Positions 21,901-35,000 of a DNA stretch of 60,000 bases are shown piece by piece. Source of the DNA: Nematostella vectensis (lineage: Eukaryota > Cnidaria > Anthozoa > Actiniaria > Edwardsiidae). The first letter of the stretch is position 1; every line of letters begins with the position of its first letter. Made by a program: the position numbers and the translations under genes. Under the pieces are notes generated by a model. It saw only the letters and a program-made list of their open reading frames with translations. It made no database searches and was not told the origin of the DNA. Where the stretch lies: positions 16,541,994 to 16,601,993 of the forward strand of contig NC_064040.1 in the NCBI RefSeq assembly GCF_932526225.1, in the 5' to 3' direction.

Positions 21901-24900
21901 AGATGGAAGACTCAAACCTGTGTTGTAGGCTTTCTTGATGGATTGTAGCTCCTGCAAACGAATAGAAGAAATTAAAAGAACATGATACAAGAATGATTGA
22001 TTTGCTCATGCTCTTTCCTTACCTCCGCTGACCGTGAGCACAGTATCTCTATCAATACGCTATCGTTCGTGCCCAGGCCCTGCAAGTGAACCAAATAATT
22101 TTGAGATACCTCCATAAAACAGCACGCATTAATTTGTTAATTAGTTAATTAATTAGTTAGTTCATGTCAACTTGTAGGAGGCATCCCTGACAAAAAAAAA
22201 ACATACATTCCAGGTAGATTATGATATAGTGCATGACCCCCCTGGTTACCTGCATGGCGCCGTGAAGGGCATTAGCGTCGAGTTGTTCCGGGGGGAGCAA
22301 AAGTGCAACTATCGCGTCCTCGAATTTGCCACTTAGCTCCGACTTGAGCTCGTTTACAAGATCCTGAAAATAAAAATAAAATATATAAAGCACCCGGTTG
22401 ACTACAGAAACGATATCACTGTCGCTACAAGCTTCAATCCTCGCACAAAATCAGACAAATAAAGTCTCAATCGTGAGGAAAGACAGAAGATTTAGGGGGA
22501 TGGGCTTTCGAGTATGTCCATTTCTCGCGCGCTCTCTTGTGCATGTTCGATGCTATTCCGCCGCCAGAGTTTATGCCATTTTACTTCTTTTATGATGATA
22601 AATACCTTTTCGGAGACAGCCTGGCCACAGGGCAAAGACCACTGGGTCTTTGAGTATGTTTTTGGAGATATAAGCTCACTTTTTCATGCCAGGGTTCAAT
22701 TTTTGTCATTCTGAGGCAATGGGAAAGTCCTGGCGCTTGAAGCGAAAAAAGACCCCCAATAAATCTATTTCCCGAAACAGGTGGAAGCGTATTTCTTACG
22801 CCAGCTGACAATTGTGCCATATTTTTTGTTGTTGTACTAAATACCTTGTCATATTGCTGTTTGAAGCTTTGTGCAATCGCCAGGCGCTGTTCAAGGTTAC
22901 AGGATTGCAAGACCTCGATGATAGCTTCTTCGTCGCTACCTGTAACGTAACAACGAAACTTTTAACAACTTGTTTATAGCGGAGCCAGCGCGCGAAGCTC
23001 CATAGGTATAGAGAAATGGTATAACTATGCGACTCAGTTTTTTTGGACATCGCGCGGGTACCCTGCGGTGTCGCCCGTCTGCCCGTGGAGCCAGCACAAT
23101 TTGCAATAACTTAGCAAAACGCCACCTAGAGAAATAATTATACAAGAATATATCTTAGCACTACCTGAGAATGCTGCATACTTAATAAAACCCCGAAAGT
23201 TGCATCGAAAATTACAATTATTTAGTTTTTAGTGTTTTTGTATTTCACTCACGGGAACCCTGCGTCTAATTTTTCCCGCGTTTTGCTCTTCTAACTCGCG
23301 GCCGACACCGTGACTTGATAAAGTTTTTGCATTATTTTCGTTTTGGCTAAAGCCAAGAAAGAAATTCGACACATCTTAACACTTTTAATAAAAAGACGTA
23401 CAAACGATGGATGGAAGGACAAAGGATGGGTTTGGAAAAAGAAGGTAAGTAAGACGTCAATTTTATAAACTTCGTCGGAGCTATGAAAAACTCTTGTGTA
23501 TTGATATATTTCTAGCACTCAAACAGTTAAAGCCATGATGGGATGTTGATGTTTAACTAGTAATTCAGCTAGTTTGTTCATGCATTATCCCATAAAAAGG
23601 ATAGAAATTGTGCGATTGATTGTTCGTAAACAAACGTCGCGTTTGTTTTAGAAAATGTTACTTATTTCTTTGCTTTCATTCATGCTTTTTATGGGATAAC
23701 TTTTTATCTGTAAATAAAAAACGATTTCTTATCTGGAGATTCTTCATCACATTTAAATTCTGTCAGCTCTTTTATGAAAGATATCGAGTGAGGAACGGTT
23801 TTAGTTTATATTTTTTGAGTTCGAAGAACATTTAAAATTTAAAATGAATTCTGGTTCAAATTTTAGGGGAAAAAAAGGTTCATGAGGGGTGATAGGTTCT
23901 AAAAAGATCTGCTTTACCTGCACAGTTCCCTTTATGCATATGATTCTTTTTCGCAAAAAAGATATCTTGAATACCCCAGCTCAACGTTTACATACAACAT
24001 CTCAAAAATCCCATCTCTTCAATTTTCATAGAAAACTAAAGACAGCTTTTTGTTGGGATCATTTAATTTGAAACTTATAGTTTTTCTCTACAGCTTTTCC
24101 TAAGAAAAAGGCCAAAAGGCAATTCAACCTCTGGCTCATTAGCCTCTGAAAACAGACTTTATATATTAATTTTCTGTTCAAGGTTCTATTTTAAAGGTTA
24201 CTTGGAATTATTTTTAATTTTAGGTTAATTAATTAGGTTTTGTGCAGCATAACATTTATATCTTTAGTATTCTTCCGTAGCGTTTTGTCACAGTTCTCCG
24301 ATTTTTTTCTGGCGAATCCCAACTCAAGCAAGCTGCCAGCTTTAAAGGCATGATGCTAGGGCAGGATGTACTGTTTTCATTAATACAGCTAAGTAACAAA
24401 AAGATAGATAATAGTTACAAATGAAAACTTGTTATAAAAAAGAAATTAACTAGGCTAATAAAATAAACTAAAAGAAGTCAGAAACTTTGAAAACAAGTCA
24501 GAGTGGTTTATTTCATTCACCCTTTGACAAAGAGGCTGGTACAAAGCACTGACCAACATTGGCTCTTATTGCAAGTGGACTTAATGGGTTTTCTAGTAAA
24601 AAAGAATATATTTTCAATTTGAACTAATTATAACTGCACAGGGTTTTGTGAGCAATCTACTTTTCAAATAGCTGATATGAATACAGCTCAATACTTAGGA
24701 ATCTGAGATGATATTTGCAAAAATTAACACCAATGTACCATTTGATCTTTCATGCAATTATTTCAAAGATAATTTAGCCCTGTACATGGAAGTGATGTGA
24801 AATGAAAATATAGCTACCTTTTTTTAACAAACTACATCTTTTTGTAATGCCACACCAAGCCCTATTTTATGTTTTGACACAAAAATACCAGGTGTACATA

Positions 24901-26035
24901 CCCTTGAAACCATGATGCTTCAATATGGGGGTCTAATGGGTCCATGGACCTCCTTTATCGAGGGTCAGTGTTTTGTACAATCCACCCAAGACAAAGTGTC
25001 AATTCAGTATTAGCCAAACAAAAAACAGTAAAGAAGGTTGATAAAACTGTTTATCCAATATTTGTAATTTCTACCAAATTACTTTTATTACCCTTCAACT
25101 GAGAGAAAATTATAAAAATCAAGAAAACCTAGTAGTAGTGCAATGTGAAAGGAAGAAAGGGAATTTGGACAGTGTAGGCAAGTATGGAGCACATTTACTG
25201 GCAAAAACAATATGCTAATGTATAGAAACGCGTTGTGTGCTGATATGGTTTTGAATGTTAGAGAGAATAAAAAAGCACCCATTTTACTGTAAAAAAACTT
25301 AAATTCATTTTCAATTCTTCGATGTTCCCTATTGGATGATACCTCCATATACACCCAACAAGTTTTTCCGGGTTAAACAACAATAAAAAAGATCGTAACA
25401 CTCACCAAAGTCTCAAAAATCATAACGCTTCCAAGAAACGTAAGATCATAACACACACTAAAGACTTAGAGAAACGTAAGACCATAACACTCACCAAAGC
25501 CTTTCATTGCTTTTTTCAGTTTCTCGGCGCAGTCACCTGCGTCGAAGTTTTCAGCGGCAACTACGGTTCCGTGATACTCGATCTAGAGAATGATAAAGTC
25601 GTAAGAGTTCCCTCGAAGCTACATTACGCATTGTGCTACTACAAAATGCTCGATTTCAAAGTCAATGAGAAGAGAGGGAAGTACACATTTCCATAATACC
25701 TGTTGTGCTTATATAACGAAGTTTAAGAATAGTTGGCTTTTTTGTACTCTTTCTTTACAGTAAATGAGTTACTAATAAATTTATAGTAAAGTATTTGAAT
25801 TGGCAATTCTTGTTTCAAAATTGTCATCGAAATCACCATGACCAAATGACAATTAGGTGCATTACCTTTCTGACATCAAGCTTCGGTCTACTCTTCTTCT
25901 CTTTGTCCTTATCGTCCTCTATGTCTTTATTCTCGTCATTCTTCTCTGGTTGTGCCGCAGTAGATGTCTCTTTGATATCTTCAGCTTCCCTCAGCGGCGT
26001 TTCATTCTTAGCCGGCTTTTCGTCTTCACTGCGAT
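18908..26035 (-). CDS. Annexin module M5, canonical four-repeat annexin and C terminus
   Basis: Exons: 25866-26035, 25495-25582, 22845-22939, 22250-22363, 22023-22079, 21918-21951, 21683-21762, 20583-20654, 20273-20374, 19700-19775, 19295-19407, 18908-19030. After an acidic linker ([17 protein letters not shown]) comes the standard annexin entry [20 protein letters not shown]. Repeat 1 has [13 protein letters not shown], repeat 2 [19 protein letters not shown], repeat 3 [18 protein letters not shown]. Repeat 4 has [20 protein letters not shown], then [19 protein letters not shown]; it ends [11 protein letters not shown] and a stop. All four repeats keep calcium-loop-like motifs, unlike the upstream modules. 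This module alone resembles a normal ~330-residue annexin, so an internal promoter producing it separately is possible. Confidence 0.88.
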
Positions 26036-29000
26036 CTGAAAGACAAGGGTCTGTTAAGCGCGTAGATGACCTTTATAGTCCGTTGTTTGGATCTTTTTTG
26101 TCGACTCTCTATTGTCCAATCCGCGCCCCTTACTTGCCGTTTCGCTCAGGGTTCTTAGAGGGCGACTTGAAGAAACTGTGCCAGTTCAAGTTGGTTTAGA
26201 AAGGAGTATGTAAAGGTGAGGTCACTTGCAAATAAAAGGCAAGGATCCGATAAAAGAGGCAAAAGAAAGTGTTTGAGGCGATGCAGAGGAAGATGAGCAT
26301 GGCACGGCAGCCCAACAGGCTGAACAGGCTTAGAAGCTCAATAGTCTTATGCACAGCTTCGCAATAAAAAGAGACTAACTGGCCAACTGAACGCGCAGCT
26401 AAATTCACCAAATTGTACATCTCTGTAGCCAATAGTACCTTTAAGTCTGTTGAGTATGATTTTCTTCAGGTCTTCGCTGCATCTCTTCTCTACTTCAAAG
26501 TAAGCCTTGGGGTTGTACGTTGCGTTATACGAAGCTTCCAGATCCGCCATGGAATCCTTTTAAAACAAACGCTATTCGGAAAATTTCCTTTTATACCAGT
26601 GCAATCCACCTACGGGCCTAATGTATCACACAAGACAAACATGGTATACCTGTGGTGTCCCCGCCACTATCCTTGCGACGGTCACGGTATTCCCATCATG
26701 CAGCGCGGTGTGGAGTTTGTCCGCCCGTGCCTGATATACGTTGGGTCCGTAAGCCAGCAACAGCAGCGCATCCCTCAAGTCACCCTAGAACATCACACAA
26801 TTAGCACCTGTGCATACACAACATTTATAATCGGCACGAAGCACTTGTTTATACACAACTTCCCTTTGCGCAATGTCCTGAAAGACTTTAATCAAGCAGA
26901 CTAAAAGCGCTTTGCACACTGACAACTGGCACAATGGCGCGCGCTGTTTTATGTCGTTATGTTTAAATCCGCGACATAACATAACATCCACATTCGACAT
27001 GGACATAATAACATAACATCGACATAAGACATAGACATAACAATATAACATCGACATAAGACATAGACATAACAATATAACATCGACATAAGACATAGAC
27101 ATAACAATATAACATCGACATAAGACATAGACATAACAATATAACATCGACATAAGACATAGACATAACAATATAACATCGACATAAGACATAGACATAA
27201 AATATAACATCGACATAAGACATGGACATAACGACATAACATCGACATAAGACATAGACATAACAACATAACATCGACATAAGACATGGACATAACAACA
27301 TAATATCGACATGAGACATGGACATAACGACATAACATCGACATAAGACATAGACATAACAATATAACATCGACATAAGACATGGACATAACGACATAAC
27401 ATCGACATAAGACATGGACATAACAACATAACATCGACATGAGACATGGACATAATAACATAACATCCACATTCGACATGGACATAATAACATAACATCG
27501 ACATAAGACATAGACATAACGACATAACATCGACATAAGACATGGACATAACAATATAATATCGACATAAGACATGAAAATAACGAAAAAATAAACATGT
27601 CGATATGTCGTTATGCCGCCAGTGTGCACCGTGCTGTAAACAGGTCATACAATCGATCCCATGGACTTGTTCGAGACAAAAGGCGTTCACATGTTTATCA
27701 AGGTGAGGTGTCATACTTTATATTATAGAATATTGAAATCTTCAATTTACGCGCACTAATGCCTGGTGCACACTATTGACATAACGACATAGGCGCGTGG
27801 ACTCTTATCTTCGTATGTGCAAGTGCGAATGGTTCGACATTGGACATTTTGACATAAGCCCGACATAACAACATGGACATAACGACATCAAACAGGTTTT
27901 TTTCTTTTATGTCATTATGTCGGGCTAAACAGAGTGCGCTCGCCTATGTCGTTATGTCACTAGTGTGCACCAGGCATACGATTTAGGAATGCCATTGCGC
28001 GTACAGCTAATACTTATCCTATTTGTAGATTTTTTCACCACTGTTTTTAATGCATACTTTGCCCTTCGCAAGAGGTGCGCGGACATTATATATATAATTA
28101 GTTTGCTAACTAGTAAACAGCATTTTTAATGGACAACGTTAAAATGGGATCGCATCAGACTGCATTACCTTCATCTCATCCCTGATAGTGTCAGCCAGGG
28201 TCACACCTCCGGACAGTGTCCGATACTCGGCCAAAACAGCTTGCACATGCGCACTACTACGCTGAGTCAAGATGGTGATGAACTGGTCCTCTTCTGTACC
28301 CCAACGAGCGACGCCCGCAGACACCAGGGCAGCGGCATCTTGAGTCACCAGATCTTCGTCGATTTTCGTGGATTCATCACGAGTTGCCTAGCGTAGAGTG
28401 TGAAATTTTAATCCCTTTAAGAATGTTCAATCAATCTCGTATTATTGTTTACCATTGAAATTACATTGGTTTTTTTGTAAGAAAACTTCAAAATAACCAC
28501 CTCCTATCGAAGTTTTATACCTTATTAAGGATATTTTATTGAAAGCAACTCCGTCGCTCGCTTAAATAAGTCGATGGAAATGGGTTCTTTCGGTGAGTAA
28601 GTATTGTGCGGGAGCATAATTGGCCTTCTTTAAGGAGTTGTAAAGTGTAATGTGAAGTGCTGCTGCTGGTAAACTAAAAGTGTGTTGCGCGGCCACAGGC
28701 TTGAATCGTTGAAATAACTAGATAAGACGAAATGGCATTCTAGATGCAATGGACGGGGTACCTTTAGTAAAGTTTCCAAAAGGTTCTCGAAGTCTCCAGA
28801 CGTCTCCGACTTCACATCATCCGTCAACGACCGGCCGTACTCTAAGAGGAAATAGAATCAGGAAATAGAATAAAAAATTAGGCGAGGAAGTGAGCGTTAC
28901 AAGAGAAAAGCTAATGAGTTTCTAAAATAGTTGACTACAGTTCTATAATTTACTCTGGTTAGACCTTCACACTACCACCCTTGATAAGCCGAACGCAAAA

Positions 29001-32000
29001 GACATATCTGGGACAGTTGGATCCCGGTAACTTTAAAAACCTTGATAACTCGCATTATACCTCCCTTCTTCAAAAATAACTTTTGTGTTCCTCGTTGAAT
29101 GGTCTCTAGGTTCAGCCCAAGGAGTGAACAATATACTTTGTCCAATTTCCGGACCTATAACTCTTTTTCAAGTTTTCTCTTATAAAGAGTCATCTGGATT
29201 TCACTCTCAACTTACTTCTGCTATATTCTTGCTTTATATCATTGATTTCCTGGAAAAGAATAACGAGAAACACCCTTAAAAGATACATGTTCTATAAGGA
29301 TACATCTCATTTTATTTTCGTATTTAACACAAATATAATCGGCTTTAGGAATACTGCAAATGAATCTAAAGTGAGAACCACATCACATCTGACTCACCGT
29401 GTTGGATCGCGTGCAGAGGGTTTCAATCAGTTGAGCCTCTTTGGTGCCCAGTCCCTAAAACAACAAGTGTGGCTATGGTGTTGAAGATATGACAATAAAG
29501 TTTTACTTGTGCAAATAGCATCAGCAATATTCTTGGAAAAAGAGCGCAGCATTGTTGCAAGCCTAGCATATTATTTTAGTCGCGTTCTAAGAAATAACGT
29601 ATATCCCCGCATATCCCCGTGTTCGCGCCTGTATTGTGTTAGTGTACCATGTTATATGATGCTACGAGGTGTTACGCCGTTTGCTGACATTAACATGACA
29701 TTTGATTAATGTCAGTAACAATGTTTGGCGATATAAGCATTGTTTTGGTCAATTAGCTGGTCGCCTGTGTGAAGGGATGGTTCTTCTCGTGTTATTCGTA
29801 CCTTCATTGCGTAGTAGAGGCTTCTGACGTCCGCTTGAGTGGCAGGTAGCAGCAGTGACGTCACAGCCTCGTGAACATCGTCGGCTACCTTTCCGTCCAA
29901 TTGTTCGACTAGATCCTATCAGATCAAAGAAAGGACTGTCAGTTCTGCATGACTGCCAATAGTTGGGTTGAAATGCAGGACACTAGTGACAAGTGAAAAC
30001 AAACAGCATAAAAATGACCGGGACTGGTGTGCGATCAAAGCGCTAAGAAACATTGAATGATACAGATATTTGAAACTACGTTGCCGGCACGTATGTCAAT
30101 TATCAAATGGCTGTTCCACATTCGGGAGATAATATTAAGCCTTACGATATTTTTACTCTATAGGGTTATGTGGATAAATCATACGATTCATACATAGAAC
30201 AGCCATTCGCCGTTTGCGCTTGACTTTAGTTTTAATATGGCTGCATTTTTCTTTTTAAGGTCTTAGAAACGAAGCTAGAATGACTTTACACTTTAAAACA
30301 ACAGCTACCTTCTCGTATCGTTTGTTGTACTCGTCGCTGAGTTTCTTGAGTTTGCCTTCATCAGAAGCGTTGCACACGATGACCTCAGTCGCCGTCTTCT
30401 TGTCGCTCTCTGGGCAGAAGAAATTGGATAATACACCATTAAATCACTGATAACTTTTTACTTTTCCTCCCCTTTCCTTTACATCTCACATCTTATTTGA
30501 GAGAGGGTCGAAAGAACTGCCCACAGCTATTATCCTGAACTTATTTAAAACGCCAAACACTACCACTTACTTTCAATGGCTTTCTGTAGCTTCGTAATGT
30601 CGTCATCCTTCTCCTCCACTTTCTCTTTTTCTTTGTCCTTTTCTTTATTTTGCGAATCTGATGGTTTTCGCTCGTCAGGCTTTGATGAACTTGATGCCGG
30701 CTTGTTTGGTGATACATGAAACACAAGTTTATTGTTTTTAGCTACACTCAGCTGAGTTATTACGAAACACCTCAGGAACTGGAGGAGTTCGTTTACGGAC
30801 AAAGAAGGTGCTAAGAACAAGGTTTGAAAATGTTTCCGCACAAAGAGCTTGCCTGTTTAGAAAGGTTAGTTACAAATAAGGTTTCTTTTTCTCACCTTAA
30901 CATCTTTGCTCTTTTTTATTTTCTTGTCTTCGGTTTTATCTGAATTAAAGAGAGTCAGAAAATACACCAAAACCCCCTTTTTTGACAGACATTTTTTTTC
31001 TGTTTTTCCTTGTTTGATTCAAAATTCTACTTGAAACATGATCACTATTTGTATGTACAAACTGAGCACACTTAAAATCATAGGAGCGATATGTGTAGAG
31101 CCAAAGAAATAAATTACAAGGCTATCTTGTAATCTGATCAAGTGAACTAAGCGTAGATATAATGAATGTGTGAAAAGTGTGTAGTCAATATTTTCAGCTC
31201 TTTCTACCTTTAAGTCTGTTGAGTATGATCTTTTTCAGGTCTTCGCTGCATCTCTTCTCTACTTCAAAGTAAGCCTTTGGGTTGTACGTTGCGTTGTACG
31301 AAGCTTCCAGATCCGCAAGTGGGCCCTACAAAACATACACCAGATGCAATTTATACAGAGAATTATAACAACCGTTTAAATATAGACATTACTGGAAAAA
31401 CCTACACAGCTGCTAATCTAGAGTTTAAGTGAGTTTAACCCCTCTCCCCTTTCCGCTGCCCTCTTGTCACTGAGCCAAAACATCTTTGGCGGTAAGCTAG
31501 ATCCGCACCTTTTACCTATTTTACAGGTAGCACGACACTAGCAATATGTTTTCCATTTCAAAAACAGAGGCGATAGACATCCACGTATAATGGGTTACCT
31601 GTTGTGTTCCCGCCACAATTCGCGCGACTGTCACAGTGTCCCCGTCATGCAGTGCGGCGTTGAGTTTATCCGCGGCCGCCTGAGATGGGTCCTGTCCATA
31701 CGATATCAGCACCAGCAAAGCATCCCTCAAGTCACCCTGTGGAATATCGTAGAATCAGCACTTAGTACTATGTAATAATCAGGGCAAAAGGCGCCCCGTC
31801 ACAAGGCAGGCCCGTGTCCAGAGGGGGGGGGGGGGGATGAGCTTGCCCCCAATTGGCTTAATTGCACTACCTTCACAAGTAGGAAAGTCCACCTTTTCGG
31901 GTTTAGCATCCCCTTTAAGATCCCGGGTACAGGCCCAAAATAAGGTATAGTACTATCTGATTGACGTTAGCTTTAACACATAGCTTTAACACATAGCTAA

Positions 32001-35000
32001 CTTCAGTGCACAAGAGAACTTGGCGAGAAACTCATATTTGAAAGTTCTTGGCATCTCTTAACACATTGCAAACTTCAGTGCACAAGAGAACTTGGCGAGA
32101 AACTCATATTTGAAAGTTCGTGGCATCTCTTAACACATAGATAACTTCAGTGCACAAGAAAACTTGGCGAGAAACTCATATTTGAAAGTTCGTGGCATCT
32201 CTTAACACATAGATAACTTCAGTGCACAAGAAAACTTGGCGAGAAACTCATATTTGAAAGTTCGTGGCATCTCTTAAGACATAGCTAACTTCAGTGCACA
32301 AGAGAACTTGGCGAGAAACTCATATTTGAAAAGTTCGTGGCATCTCTTAACACATTGCAAACTTTCTCAAAATTTTATCCTGGTGGCAAAAAATAAAATA
32401 AAAGAACCTTCAAAGAACCAGTATTCCCATTCTTCATTAGTTTTACTTTTATCTCTCATTCACACGTGCGTAGATCACGTAATAATGATCAAAATAGTAC
32501 ATCAAGATAGTATATTAAAAATATTAAAAAAAACACCTTCATCTCATCTCGGACAGTATCGGCCAGGGACACTCCTCCGGACAGAGTCTTATACTCGGCC
32601 AAAACAGCTTGCACATGCGCACTGCTGCGCTGCGATAAGATCGTTATAAATTGGTCTTCGTCTGTTCCCCAGCGAGCGACGCCCGCAGATACCAGGGCAG
32701 CGGCATCTTTAGTCACCAATTCCTTGTTCACGTCAGTGGATTCGTCACGTGATCCCTATCATGAGAAGTCATAGGGTCACGTGATGAAGAAACATGGCAT
32801 TCTGGGATATCAATAGGAAGGGTACCTTTAGTAAAGTTTCCAGAAGGTTCTCGAAGTCTCCAGACGTCTCGGACTTCATATCATCCGTCAACGACCGACC
32901 GTATTCTAAGAGGAAATAAAGAAATAACGTGTCAATAACTAACCACTGGGCTTTATATATTTTGTCAAACTTTCGCATTCCTAAGGAACTCACTTTTGTT
33001 GTATTCTTGTTTTATTTCTTGGATCTCCTGTAAATAATTTCGAAGAAATTATTAAAAGCTTCTTATGAAACCAAGTCACCAGTTGGCATTGGCATTGCCA
33101 CCAGTTTACTTCCGGACGATTACGTAACAATCTCCGATGATTTTTAACGGGAAACGCGAAAACGTTTTCAAAGTTGTGAAAGCACTGTGTCGGTTGGAAG
33201 TTTCTTTGAGGATGTGACTGATAAATAATGAAGCGGATTTCCAGGTAAATGGCGCGGATTCTGACAGATTCTTTTGTCTTTAGGTTGAAGGTTTTCGTCG
33301 GCCTTTCGGGTAAATGTAAATTGGTGATAATGCCGCTTTAATAACAGAACATATCTGACTCACCGCGTTGGATCGCGTGCAGAGAATTTCAATCAGTTGA
33401 GCTTCTTTGGTGCCCAGTCCCTAGGAAAATGAGCGTGAGTGTGGATAACAAGACAAAATACTCTCAGATCAGACGCATTGATAGAATGTGCCTTAGTGTG
33501 GATAAAAGCCATGATTGGCCTATCTCATCATGTGGTATATACCTTCATTGCGTAGTAGAGGCTTCTGACGTCAGCTTTAGTGGCAGGTAGCAGCAGTGAC
33601 GTCACTGCCTCGTGAACGTCTATCGCTACCTTACCATCCAACTGCTCAACTAAATCCTGTAGGAATGCAAACGGTTTTTATTTTAGCTAAAATTCAATGC
33701 TACATCAATAATGTTTATTGAGCCCTCGAAAAGGCACTCCTGAGACGCAGAGTTTATTGGAAGATAAATTAAGAGAATCAAATTTGTATTTCAAGTTTAT
33801 TCCGTTGATTATCTATTGTATTTTTATTAAATGTGAGATCGTGGATCCGAAATTTTGCTTTTAATCAGAAATCCTTGCTTGCTTTTGCACAATCCTTAAT
33901 TTGATGAAAACACGCCGCTGCGCAGCTGAACCAAGGAGGAAAGAGAGGGCGCCAGGCCGTGGGAAGTAAATGCTGAAACCTGACCTTCTTGTATCGTTTG
34001 TTGTACTCGTCGTTGAGTTTCTTGAGTTTGCCTTCATCAGAAGCGTTGCTAACGATGATCGCAGTTGTCGTCTTCTTGTCGCTTTCTGAAAAAAAATGGA
34101 AAACGTTTTCTTAGCTTAGCTTATTTGCAATATTGGAGACAATTTATTGCGATTACATAATCCTTACCATACCCACTCCCCATCCCATTCGATCACTGCA
34201 CCACCTTTTTCCATTTTTACTTCATCTTTTCTAATACAACCCCGCCCACTATCTCAGACTCGATCATAACATACCTCTTTTCTCACTATTGCCCTTTTTT
34301 GCTCAATATGTTTGTAATTGCATCAATTTTAATTAAAAAACACATACTATCAATGGCTTTTTGGAGTTTAGTGATGTCGTCTTCTTTTTCTTTTTCCTTG
34401 TCTTTCTTTGCTGCTCCCGAAGCCTTTTTCCCTGGAGGCTTTGCGGTACCTGACGCCTGCAAAAATACGTCGTGTAAGAACAGAGCCCTAGCAGGGGTAA
34501 AGTACTGGTGGCACGTGACCCTCCCATATTTTCAAACATTATTAAAATTGACCAGGGGCGTAGCTGTGCCCCCAATACTTTCTTAAATCGTGCCACCAAT
34601 ATTTCGAGGCCTGAAAAATCTCTGAATAAGAGGAATATATTCATTTGATAACCACATACTAAGAAGTTAAAGCTTTATACTACCTTTGCGTCTGTAGCTT
34701 TCTTGGTTTCTTTGTCTTGGGTTTTATCTAATATGACGCACAAACAAGTCACAGATTACGTTTCAGTAACAATCCTTTTTCAAAGCTCTCTGCGTCGTGT
34801 TGAAAGGTAACTCCGCGCTTGAATAAAGACCATTTCTAACAAAGCAGCAAAGCAACAAAGCAATAACTTGAAGATTTCTTTTGATAACGTTCACTTTACG
34901 CTTAGATACCTTTCAAAACGTCACAGGGTATTGTAAGGGACGGATTATTAGAAAAGGGGGGAGGGGGGTAAGGAACGAAAAAAAATCATATACGATAAAA

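Noticed and set aside
26439-26556. MADLEASYN as the start of a separate annexin gene
   Set aside because: The ATG is four codons... inside an exon with a normal acceptor, the paralogous exon in M3 has Leu there, and the peptide is the middle of repeat 4, not an N terminus.
26785-27714. Three overlapping minus-strand frames of MSMSYVDV-type repeats that look like a membrane protein
   Set aside because: All are translations of the 30-bp MITE-derived satellite; three frames open together is a repeat signature, not a gene.
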